Assembly: GCA_035610365.1 (NCBI GenBank)
Contig: CM069435.1
Span: 92,785,389 to 92,849,388, forward strand
Reading direction: 5' to 3'
Length of the DNA stretch: 64,000 nt
From: Aquatica leii
Taxonomy: Eukaryota > Arthropoda > Insecta > Coleoptera > Lampyridae
This document shows, piece after piece, positions 38,140-48,680 of this stretch (the stretch's first letter is position 1; every line of letters starts with the position of its first letter). A model generated the notes under the pieces. That model saw nothing but the letters and a program-made list of their open reading frames with translations. It was not told the DNA's origin and searched no databases. The position numbers and the translations under genes are program-made.

Positions 38140-40320
38140 GCACACTTTATAAATAAAATTTTACGTATTGAGGAATCGAAAGAGTTTAGAAAAAACAATG
38201 AAATTGTGACAGTTACATAAAGCTTTTATAAATAAAATTTTAAATAAAAATAATTTAAAAAATTAAGTCATGGTAATAAGAAAAAATAACAGCTGTCCGA
38301 GAAATCCGTCATAGAAAAAAAATACGATTATTAGCATAAAAAATAGCACCTGGTAAATCAAAGGAAAAACTAAAAGGACCACTTTGTACATGAGCACTGG
38401 AACATTCAAATCGTTTTAAAGATCAAAGAAAATAAGAGTTGACGTTTACCTAAAACATACTTGAAATACTTACAAAAAAAGTACAAATAATCATAAATCA
38501 AAAAAAAAAAACTTTTACAACAAATCACTGCAGATCTATATCAACCTTAAGCAAAATTTATAAAAATGATTTAAAAAATCAATCAAGTTAAGAAAAATGT
38601 AGACGTTCATTGAAAGAAAATTACATAGTACTTATGTCCGCCAACTAGAATAAAAACGACAACGATAAATACAAAAAATAATTGATTGAAAAATAAAAAC
38701 TTAAACAAATTCAAAAATATTAGCTTAGTTGTCATGCAAAAACAACAAATTCTGCAGTTTAAAAACAGTAAAATAAACAAAGAAACAAATATGAATTGAA
38801 TCAAAATTCAAAAAATTTACAAACTTGACTCTCAAAACAAAAAAGTAAAATCTAGGGATACCAAGACCAAAAAACCACATTAAACCAAACAGAGTTAAAA
38901 ATAAAAAAGAATAGCAGTTGACAGTTACCTAAAACAGCCAACCATACCTTTATTGCTGCAAAAAAATCATTACATTTTTTTTATTTCACTACAACCAAAA
39001 CACATTTTAATTCTTAGAAACAATTGCAAAAATTTAAATGTCTAAAAAAATATAAGCGATGTTACACACTGCATTGCCAAGACACAATATCAAAAAAACT
39101 TTTTTTGAGACAAACGATTCCTGAATCAAAAAAGTATTACATTTAAAAAAAATGGCTTTATAAATAAAATCAAAAATTATTTGTAGAAAACTAGTTTTGT
39201 AAAAACAAAAATATTGTAGTTGATAGACGTTTAAGTTAAAACCTATTCCTGGCAGTGTTTCAAAAAATTTGTTGTCAATTGATAAAAACTACACACGTAT
39301 AAAACAACAATGCTTCAAAAAATAAGAAAAATTTTCGAGTGGAGTTAATAACCAATTAAAATAAAATCATTTTTCAACGCTACTGTAAAACATCTAAAAA
39401 AAACTTGAAGAAAAAAACGAAGTTTGTGATAAAAAAGTGGCCTACTGTGTACATGGGTCAATAGATACAAAAATCAAGAACGACTTGGTTCAGAATCAAT
39501 CAACAAAAACGGATTCCTTATTATTACAATTCAGCACGAGGTCAAAAAAAATTCAATACCAAAACGAGCCAAAAAAAGAAAAAAACAAACCTTTTTCAAA
39601 AACGTCTTAATTTTTGACTAATGTAGTAAACTAATAATTGAACTGAATAAAAAAACTAAATCTGCTGAAAAACAAAAAAAAACGTATTCAATAACATTCC
39701 GTATAGAAAAAATTAAAAAATCGTCAAGTAATATCAAAGAAACACGTAACATAAAACAAAAAAAGCAGCTTAGTTTAGACCTGAAAAGCAAACAAACTGC
39801 AACAACATTTAAAAAAAAGTTACCAAAAAAACCCACCTAAAACAAAACAGTTTTTCTAGATTCAAAAAAACTACGTCATCAAAGCATTTTTTTAATTTTT
39901 AGAAAACTAAAAAACACTTAGGAGTTAGTTAACAGTTCTCAACGCCGTTACAACAAAGCGATATTTAAAAAATTGAAAATTCAAACAAATTTTAAAAAAC
40001 TATAAATTAAGGTTAAAAATACAACTTTTTCTGTAAAACCAAGACAGCCTAGAAAAATATTTGTCATAAATTGACAGTTGACAAACAGTTACAAGCGTTG
40101 TGTTGTCAAAGACTTGTGAAACACCAAGTTATCTCAAAAATGTTCATAAAAAATACCGCATAGTTTGTTTGTTAATTTTGATAAACGTTGTAAAAAACGC
40201 CCACTCTGATGTAAACACAAAATGTAAAAAGTTGGCGCTTCTGTTTGTTTTAAAATCTCATAATCACCTACTACCGGATTTCTTTTGCATTACAATAAAT
40301 TTAAATTAAAAAAAATTAAC
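38140..40320 (+). repeat. Very A-rich degenerate array with GTTGACAGTTACCTAAAAC motif
   Basis: Core-like blocks in one orientation: AGTTGACGTTTACCTAAAACA near 38437, AGTTGACAGTTACCTAAAACA near 38916, AGTTGATAGACGTTTAAG near 39218, GTTACCAAAAAAACCCACC near 39818, and TTGACAGTTGACAAACAG near 40069. Sequence between is mostly A-runs with TTATAAATAAAATTTTA blocks. Units are too diverged to define a period. Confidence 0.5.
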
Positions 40321-42200
40321 AAGTGCCTAAATAAACAGTAATTTTTTACAAAAATTAAATCCAAAACGTATTAAAAGTTTGTCAACAAAATGGATCGCTA
40401 GTGATTTGAAAAAAAATTACAAAAATACCAAAACTTTAGTACCAGAAACCAAAAAAATTATGTGCAAAACTCTTATTCTAGAATCAGCTTAAAATTTTAG
40501 CAAAGTCGCTTGAGACAGTGTCTCATTGTAACGTGTTCTTTTTCCTCTTTGTGTTCTAATTGAAGATCTTCTAAAATAGTTTTGGTATTTGTACCATGAT
40601 TCCAAGCATTTTTGACTTAGAAAGTATTATTTGGATAAAAAGAAAACTGAGTGCACATTATATAAAACTTTAAGCACAACACAGTTTTCGCGGTCTTTTC
40701 CAGACCTTTAAATATCTTAACCAAGGCAAACTAAAAAAGCAAATTCTAGCAAAACCACCTATGAGCGTCTTTTTTGGAAACTGTTCTTTTGGTTAAAAAT
40801 TTTCATAAAACCTTAAGTATTTTTTTAATTTTTGATAATGATTTAGATCTTTTTGTACCACAACAAACTGGGCAAAAAGCTGTGAGATCATAGTCTACTC
40901 TTAGGTAATAATTAAAAAAAAAAGTTTTACAACGCCTACTATGATCGTGTATCTTTTTTAACAAAGTCAAGTCGATTCCATCTGTTTTTAATTATTGTAA
41001 TTTTTAAAATAGCTTACCGTTATTTAGTAAACAAAAAACAATTGTTTTTTAAAAAGCCACGACTTAATTAAGTACAAAAAATAAATGTTTTAATTTTTAA
41101 TTAAGAAAAACTATTTAAACACTAGTACCAACGCAAACAAAATTTAATTTTGCTCTTTAAATTTTGTATTGCATTAAATTTTTCTTTAACCAACTGTCTT
41201 TAAATCAACTTAGTCGAACTCTCATAAATTATATGATAAAATCAGAACTTTTCACTAAAACAACAAAACCTATTTCTCTTCTAATCAAAATTGATTCTAT
41301 AAACGCCCTGTCATTCTCAGTTCAAAGAGCCTGCATTGTTAAATTTACGATTATAGTTTTCCAGTAGTAAAATATTTTGCTAGTAATCAAACGCATTCAA
41401 AAATGTTTGAATTAAATATTTCGTAAATGTTGTGAATACCGATTGTTTAAAAAAACATTTAAGATGTTGCAAAGCACTCTAGATAAGGTCAATTAGCTCT
41501 AGAGTCTGCCAACGTAAGCGTTGGTTCGAAAAAGCGACTTAATATCGAAGTAGGCGCGTTAATAATCAAAGCACAACGCTCTTGATTGTTCAGCTCTATT
41601 TAGCTCTATCCGCAGAGCCGTTACGGCAAATTAAATCAGATTGTGAAAAAAGTCGATTTAACTAAACAGGGCGACTGGAATCAAACGTGATATGAGATGG
41701 TCGGCCACACATCAACCAATATGCAAAGTATAAATGATAAATATCTACCCATATATGACTAAGTTACCCTATTTTAAATTCATACAGCGAAATTCGACCT
41801 TATTCAACAAGGATAAACGACTTTCTTAACCAAGGGTATTGTTTGAATTTTTGATCAAAATTTATAGTAGATACGTCATGAAATAAATCCACTCCGGCAA
41901 TATTTCTAAATATTCTTTTTTTTATTCTGAGAGGGGATAAGGGCGATTGTTTAGGGTTGAATATTTAATATTGACTCTATGTTAAAATTATCAGCGAATG
42001 TAAATTTTGCAACGGGAAAAAAAGATAATAACACGATCTTATATATTCCATGGCTATCTTATTATTCAACGCGTTCACTTTTTCGCTCCCCAACCTTCTT
42101 ATTACGTGAAATATGTTCATAGCCACCTTTCTATACCGCACAGAGTAATATCTCAATGTTATTATAAAAACAATAGCTTCATCCACCAATCCACTCGTGG
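40321..42200. other. Non-coding sequence, no gene seen
   Basis: A-rich to about 41.4 kb, then unique sequence. It contains the perfect hairpin CCAACGTAAGCGTTGG at 41509-41524. The 41977-42330 minus-strand open frame and its plus-strand partner overlap the small element at 42201-42394 and have no known domain. Confidence 0.5.
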
Positions 42201-42394
42201 CAGTGGCGTACGTGCCAAGTTCCCGCTGGAAAAAAACTTTACAGTTTGAGAGCCTTAGCATAATTGGACTTAAACAGAGTAGAGAGTAGGTCAGCGCTAA
42301 AGGATTTTCTGGTGTCGTCGTTAACTGCATGTCAAAAACTCGTCGCGTCGATTGTCGCTGCTGTAAAAAGACTTGCTGAAGTTCTACGCCACTG
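42201..42394. mobile_element. Probable non-autonomous hAT-like element remnant
   Basis: The 194-bp segment begins CAGTGGCGTACG and ends TTCTACGCCACTG, giving a perfect 10-bp terminal inverted repeat CAGTGGCGTA. That end sequence is typical of hAT-superfamily small elements in insects. I see no matching 8-bp target duplication (ACTCGTGG on the left, GGGGCTGC on the right), so the copy may be rearranged or the ends partly fortuitous. It has no coding capacity. Confidence 0.55.
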
Positions 42395-42820
42395 GGGGCT
42401 GCTACCTTATTAAACTAGCTGGGGATATATGCAGAGCAATATATTTTGATTTTTAATTCAAACTCAGACACTGTTTTATGGTATCAGAACTCGGAAGCTG
42501 ATACCGGGTAATAATGATTCTTATATACGATCGCGTGAAATGGAAAACGTAATGAGTATTTTAAAATTTTAACTCCGTTGTTTTTGCTTAGAGTTGGAAA
42601 AAGATAGACGACAAAAGAAATGGAATTGCATAACGTGTAATTGCATTCGTTTTTAAATTTTGAGGAAAACCTTCGCTCTGTACCTTAGAGTGGTTGTTGA
42701 TTTACGCCGACCAGATCGTATCGAATATTTTATTCTATAATAAACACTCGAGACGGCAACGTAATTGCGTTAATGCGTTCGTTCATTCAAGATTGTACGC
42801 ATTAAGCAACGTTTAATTAC

Positions 42821-42868
42821 CTTCTCTTTGGCTAGAGGAAAGAATTCTTCAAATTCCGGTCCAGCCGA
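42821..42868 (-). CDS. Weak candidate 48-bp exon
   Basis: On the minus strand a T-rich tract is followed by the first AG (CCGAG) and then a 16-codon phase-0 stretch, SAGPEFEEFFPLAKEK. It ends AAG|GTAATT, a plausible donor. Composition is coding-like and GC-richer than its surroundings. It lies on the same strand as, and upstream of, the Cut-like exon at 21536-21670, with compatible phase. I do not recognise the peptide from any Cut isoform. A chance frame or a conserved regulatory element is equally possible. Confidence 0.22.
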
Positions 42869-42999
42869 CTCGGATTCCAATCGCGGTAACACGCAATTAC
42901 GTCAACGTTTAAAAAAAAAACAAAACGAGAGCACAGAGTCGATTAACTAAATCTAGAGTGTTACGAACCATCTCTTTTGTTTTAGGAAAAACAAGTCGC
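42869..42999. other. Non-coding sequence
   Basis: Short unique stretch containing the T-rich (minus strand) tract used in the weak exon argument. Nothing else is seen. Confidence 0.4.
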
Positions 43000-44990
43000 C
43001 ATAAATGTGTCAAGTAGGTAATGGTTACCTCAAACTTATCATTAAAATTAAATTTTCATATATCAAGGGAAAAAAAGAGTAAACATATGACAGAAGTTTT
43101 TGCAATTTCTTTAGAATGTCCTCTTGTTTCAACAAAATTAAAGTACTACTACCCACTTTAAAACCATCTACATAATCCAGAGTGCTGTGTTGCTAAAATT
43201 AATAAGGCTACTACGATTTTGTTAAATTTAGTGGAGACTTCTATTAAATTTATTGTGGCACGAATTTTTACAGACGGACAATGGTAACGATTTTATCTAA
43301 GACTGAGATATACAAATTTTTAAAAATCCAAAAGATAGTTTTACCAAAACGTTACATTAATCTGATTGCCAGAACATAATCAAATAGAAAATGTACTTTT
43401 TTTGGATTTTGTTTATTTCACGTCGCCAACTAAAATGAAATTTGTTTGTACACGGCATCCAAAAGCATATGACAATCTTCAAAACAAACGGCGTTTGGTA
43501 CTGTTTTCCAAGATGGCTATGATTTTAGTTATGTTTTAAAATTAAAAAACAAATTTTCACCTTTGCTCAAGTTTACTTTCTCAATGCTGCATAAAATAAG
43601 AAATCTAACACAAGAAATTTCATCAACTGACATGGAAAGTTTTTTGGTTTTCGCCAAAGTAATTACATTTGGATTTAAATCTACTTCATTTATTGGATGT
43701 AAGGAAGCTCTGCAAGATATGACGTTATCAACGCCACTTTTCGTTGCCAACCAAGATTTTTTCATTAAGAATTTTTGAAAAAATGGATTCTAAAACATAA
43801 AAACTGTAATGACTTTAAAGTCTTTAAAAAAAGTTGATCAAAGTGACCTGTGATTTGTATTCTTTTCAAATTTCTGTTTTCCGAATATTGTGCTCAAAAA
43901 AATCATCGCTAACGAAAAGTGTTGCGTTTTACCATAATTAAAAAAAAAAGGAAAAAAATGCCATTTACAACTTTGGACATAAACAAGTGAATCAATAATA
44001 TCGAATCAAAAGATAGTCGTTCATTTATCGTTATGTTTTTGCTTTAAGATACTTCTTTAAGTTCAAAAAATTAAATTAAAAAAATTACAAGCAAAGAAAT
44101 CTTAAAAAAAAAACGTGATCGATGCCACCTGTACTTGTGATATGATGTACTTTAATACAATACGCTAATTAAAATTAAAACATTTTTGTTATTTCTACCC
44201 AAATTTAAAAAAAAATGAGTAAACTGAATCAAACGCTCATAATAACGATTTTTCTTGATCTATCGAGCCATATCAACGTCACCTAAACTATACAGCATTC
44301 TTTAAGAATTCCGAATGTTACGCTCAAAAAAATCTACAGTTCTTGTATCCGCCTTCTTAGATACGCCATATAATAGTTTTTACAGTCATGGTGTAAAGCC
44401 CAAAGCGCAATTTTTTATGTTTTCTTTATTTTTTTCCATTCAAATCGTTGTTAACTAAGATGTTAAACCATGGATCCTAAGATTTTTTAGTTTAAGCTCA
44501 TGCTCAAAAAAAGTATATAAAAAACCTACCACCACGTGCCAATTTCTTTTATTTTAAACGGCCAACTACGACAAAAGCATTTTTGTTGTTTATTCCCTAT
44601 ATTTAAAAAAAAAGGACGATTTTCGAATATTACGCAAAGACTATAATAGAGATTTTCTTTATTTTCATTACGAACTACAATTTTTTTAAACAATCTATTG
44701 CATTTGTTAATTTCTCGATTAATTTATCAAGGACAATTTAAAACTTTTATCTCAGCCACCTACGACTACTAGCCTTTCGGTGTTTTGCTACCCGCCACGA
44801 AAAAATTGAAACTCAAACTTCGATTTCCAAAGTTTTGTTTACTTAGGACCGTAGCTTTTCACCGTCAAGACGTTAGATTAAAAGGAGAAACTTAAAAACA
44901 AAGATGCATATAAGTGGATTTTGTTTATTTTAGCCAGCCTTCTGCGATAAAAATAACATGTTGTATTTGGACTAAACGATAAAAGTATAA
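43000..44990 (+). repeat. Degenerate array with CCAACTACGAYAAAA motif
   Basis: Loose repeats of GCCAACTACGACAAAAGC followed by TTTTTGTTRTTTCTACCC and AAATTTAAAAAAAA. Better copies are near 44560-44610 and 44175-44215. Weaker ones (GGCTACTACGATTTTG, CGCCAACTAAAATG, CAGCCACCTACGACTAC) lie near 43205, 43423 and 44755. CTCAAAAAAAT blocks (43893, 44323, 44503) are shared. Very old, with no fixed period. The paired open frames at 43529-43778 on both strands show no family. Confidence 0.5.
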
Positions 44991-46600
44991 TTTTTTTGTG
45001 CAATTTAGTAATTTGTACAAAGAGGCTGCGATGCAATCTACAATTCAAATGTACCGCGGCAACCTACGGTTGCCTGAACGTAATAGCGCCACATATTTCA
45101 CTGCGTTATCCAAATAAACAGAACCTGTTGAACACTTGTTTATTAGTAATTAATGTAATCAGAACAAATAAATACAAATACGATACTGGTGAGAAAAGCT
45201 CAAAGAGTTTGTTTTCGTTCGGCGTATGTTTTGGGAAAATACAAAAATAGTCGCCCTTTTTGAAGTTTCGACCGAATCGAAACCACCTTTAAATTTGATT
45301 CTTCATGTCTTTCGTTTCGATGTTTAAACATATGGTTTCTGTTTTTAAGATTACAAGAGGGAGCGCGAGATTTTTTCGCTTTTTTCCCCCAAGCCGAAAA
45401 AGGTGGGTGTTTTTTTTTCTTTTTGAAGAGCCATCTGGTATTTATTAAGTTAAAAAGTGAAATGTTTATTGGTTGGTCGCGACTGAAAGGGAAACGACGT
45501 TCAGATTTTTCTCTTTGAGATTTCGAGTGTATAACACCATCGGGGTGACAAATGAATGATTATTGAAAAGCGATCACTGTTGTTTTTAGAAAATGCGTAG
45601 GAGAGGACCACTATTGTTGCAGTTGACAGCTGCGTTACCTTAATTTGCATAGAGACGTCATTTAATACCTTTGATTTGGGTATAATACGTCGAATTGGGT
45701 TTTTGTTCGATTAAAGAATTATTATTAATGAACGATGAATGGGGCGGAAAAGGATGTGGAGACGATTAGATGTCGTTGGTGATGCTCATTGTTGTTGTTG
45801 TTGTCGGTAGCGGCACGTCCCCGAGCCCAAGTGCAACGTGGTGCACTTACTAAGAATGCAGCAGCAGCAGATCTTATTAGTCGACACTAATTGTAATCCG
45901 AATAATTATTGTTAGATTTATCGCTTGGAATTAAAATATTACTCAGCAATTAGATGTGGGAAAAGAAAAGATAAAATTTGCTGTTGGTGCAGCTTCACGC
46001 CGATAGATTAAACACGGAATGCACTGATTGCGACAGTTTCACAACAGGTCAATTGTGATCGGAAAAACACCTGTTGGAAAATCGGCGCAACGGGACTAAG
46101 AAAAATTCGTACCTACACGAGCAGCCGCCCACAAAAAAAACGAGTACTAGGAAAAAAAGGCAACCCATTGTCGTCTGCTATTAATAAAACGTAGGCGTCA
46201 AAGTGGTTACAATTTTAGATCGTTACATTTATTAATAACAACAACAATAAGCAATAGAAAGAGAACGCGCTAGACTCGGGGGTTGATGATAATTCAATCG
46301 CGCGTAGGTGCTTCCATAGAAATTAAGATTTTTTTTCCTAAGGCGTGGTACCAACATCGAAACCTAGATGAAACAAATTCTCCCATAGACGATTGATAAC
46401 TCGATGCTTTTATCACTCATTAACTCTTGAAACAAATTCATTGCGTAGGTTAGATTTTTATTATCAAATCTCGTTTTCCTGTTATTAATTATTAACGAAA
46501 TCGAGCGATTGTTTTATCAAAACAAAAAATATATTTTGTTTGACATGGCCAACTTACCATTTTTATTCGATTTTGTGCTGAAGAAATAAATCCTAAATCG
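44991..46600. other. Unique non-coding block
   Basis: Non-repetitive sequence with short triplet runs (GTTGTTGTTGTTG near 45792, GCAGCAGCAGCAG near 45859) and a CG-richer patch around 45800-45850. No exon with convincing splice sites was found. Confidence 0.45.
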
Positions 46601-46639
46601 TACCTGAAAACAAAAAAAACTAAATTTAGGATGAAATCT

Positions 46640-47760
46640 AGTTTATATTCAAATTGTAAACAATCTTCGATTTTTAGGCTTTAATACAACCTAGGTTGGT
46701 TGTAATTCCTTAAACGTGGCCGTAATAAAGCTAATTATCTCTAAAAGCTCTAAAGCTCGATTTTTACACAATGTAAATTTTATAAACAATAAACTTTAAG
46801 ATTCACAACCTATCATAAACAATGTAGCTTCTATTGTTTCAGAACAAGTGTCTTCTGTCGCGTTTAAATTTAGACGCATTCGGTATCTTAACCTCATATT
46901 TTATAGGAACCTATCTTTACATTTTCAGTTTCACCCGAAACACTTAAAAATATTAACTCATATTTGTTTGCAAAACCTATGAGGGTACTAATTCCTTAAA
47001 CCTTACCCAAACATAATAGTAGTTAATTGAGCTTGTTTTTACACAGTCTAAATAAATTTAATAACAAACTTTAAAACCACGAAAGACAGCTAACTGTAAT
47101 TGCTTTATCCAAAAATGTATTTCCTCAGTTTTTCCATATTCAAGTTTACGTATAGATGTTTTAAGGTGAAAAACTATATATATATTTTGAACATAACATC
47201 AATTTGACTGATACACTTAAAACCTATAATTCTTTGCAAAACCTAGGTTAACCGTTATTTATTAAACCTAAATGAATTTATTAACAAATTCTAAGATCCA
47301 CAAACTAACTTAAGTTAAAATTGTAAATTGACTAGTACTTTAACATCGATTTACATTGACGGAAACGTTTTAAAACCGTAACATAACATTAGCACAACCT
47401 AGGTTACCCTTAATCCCTTCAAACTAGCATTATGTCCAGCTATGTTCAAAAGACTATGGTTAACCTAGGTTGTGCTAACATTTAGACAATTGTTACTTAT
47501 ACAACTGAGTTTATGTTAATACTGTTAACTGCGGCTCTATTAGTTTCATCCGAAGAGTACTTTATTGTGTTTGAATTTAAGTTGTTTCGATTAAGCTTCA
47601 GCGTTTCGCATTTAATTAATTTTTATTTTATACATATATCACACTCAGTCTAAGTGGAAAACTTTTTCAAATTTTTATAGAAATGACATCTATGTATGAT
47701 ATTCCCAACAAGTATATGAAGTAGAACTGAACTCAGCAAAACCTAACCTGTTTTACCCTG
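46640..47760 (+). repeat. Degenerate AACCTAGGTT array, period near 300 bp
   Basis: The unit starts GCAAAACCTAGGTTAACC or a close variant, then AATTCCTTAAACC, then AGCTCGATTTTTACACA, then AATTTATAACAAACTTTAAG. Starts lie near 46688, 46971, 47237 and 47392. The AACCTAGGTT core is itself palindromic. Confidence 0.65.
47389..47478. repeat. Perfect 18-bp inverted repeat with 54-bp spacer
   Basis: TTAGCACAACCTAGGTTA at 47389-47406 is exactly reverse-complemented at 47461-47478 (TAACCTAGGTTGTGCTAA). It would form an 18-bp hairpin stem. It lies at the end of the AACCTAGGTT array, and one arm is a normal array core in opposite orientation. Confidence 0.9.
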
Positions 47761-47917
47761 CATCACCGTTTTCCGCGCATCTCTTTGTTTACTACTTTTG
47801 CCGTGCTGGGTACACCGAGCTATAGGTATTCCGAAGCACCTTTAAAGATGAGACAAATTTTAAAATACTAGTAAGGAAGAGTAGTTGTTAAAGTGTACTT
47901 TTTGCATGTGTTATAGT

Positions 47918-48061
47918 CGAGGGTTTGATCACCTAGTAAATATGGTGTAGTACAATTGGTAAATGTAGTAAATATTGTAAATATTTTGTCAATATTTGGT
48001 AAATATTGTAAATATTAGTAAATATGGTGTACCAAATTTTAGTCAGTGATCAACCCCTCGG
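47918..48061. mobile_element. Small terminal-inverted-repeat element, copy 2, complete
   Basis: A 144-bp element with 15-bp terminal inverted repeats: left CGAGGGTTTGATCAC (47918-47932) and right GTGATCAACCCCTCG (48047-48061), matching at 14 of 15 positions. An exact 8-bp target duplication GTTATAGT flanks it (47910-47917 and 48062-48069). The interior is built from GTAAATATT repeats and a GGTGTA block near each end. It is non-coding and must be mobilised in trans. It is related to the truncated copy at 13929-14040. The 8-bp duplication fits hAT-type elements, though the CGAGGG end is not the usual hAT terminus. Confidence 0.9.
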
Positions 48062-48226
48062 TTATAGTTAAATTACAACTAGAGGCATTGGTGATTTTAA
48101 GGTTATCTGTGTAGTTTACTGCTGGTCGACCAATTGGAACCGTAAAAAGTCGCCTAAGGTAAACTACGGTTCAAATTAGGAAACGCTCGAATAATAAAAG
48201 AATCTGATTCGGAGGTTTATTTTTAG

Positions 48227-48680
48227 ATGTCAAAACTAGGTAATTTTGGAAAATCGGCTGATGAAGATCTGCAGATGACTTTAAATGCATATTTGGAGGA
48301 CAGAAAGACGCTTAATGAATGTTGAGACAACGCAATTCCAAAAGCAACAGTTGGTCGTCTCGTAGAAGAGTCAGCATATTTTGGAATTTTCGCCATGTCT
48401 CATTGGACTGACACCGCGGGATGTTAGAAAAATACCATTTCAACAGACCGAAAGATATAACAAAAAAAAACAAATTGCAGGGAAGAAATGGTATTACCTA
48501 TTTATGACAAAAAATCAAAATATCTCTTTACGTCAATCAGAGTCGACATCATTAAACCGGATGAAAGGATTCAACAAGAAAAATGTATACGAACTCTTTA
48601 ATCTCTTAGAGAACATATGCGAAAGACACAACATAAACGCGACTACAATTTTCATATGGACGAATCAGAGTTTTTGACTG
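48227..48680 (+). pseudogene. Pogo/Tigger-like transposase, N-terminal part, decayed
   Basis: Starting at ATG 48227 the frame reads MSKLGNFGKSADEDLQMTL, then IPKATVGRLVEE after an in-frame TGA at 48323-48325. This fits the helix-turn-helix (Psq/CENP-B type) start of pogo-family DNA transposases. After a frameshift near 48375 come LTPRDVRKIPFQ, IAGKKWYYLF, NISLRQSESTSLNRMKGF and VYELFNLLENI, the usual linker to the DDE domain. A further frameshift near 48650 disrupts the TIFNMDES motif that carries the first catalytic Asp in other copies. Everything after that motif is replaced by the tandem array, so the transposase is not functional. Confidence 0.85.

Noticed and set aside
37928..38143. Open frames on both strands with a TTTTTACAG acceptor-like start
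   Set aside because: No downstream donor in frame, no known motif, and both strands are equally open.
41977..42330. 117-codon minus-strand open frame
   Set aside because: It overlaps the small inverted-repeat element and a comparable plus-strand frame; no domain is recognised.
48256..48275. CTGATGA in the pogo N-terminal region as a ribozyme core
   Set aside because: It is coding sequence of the transposase remnant and has no GAAAC partner.
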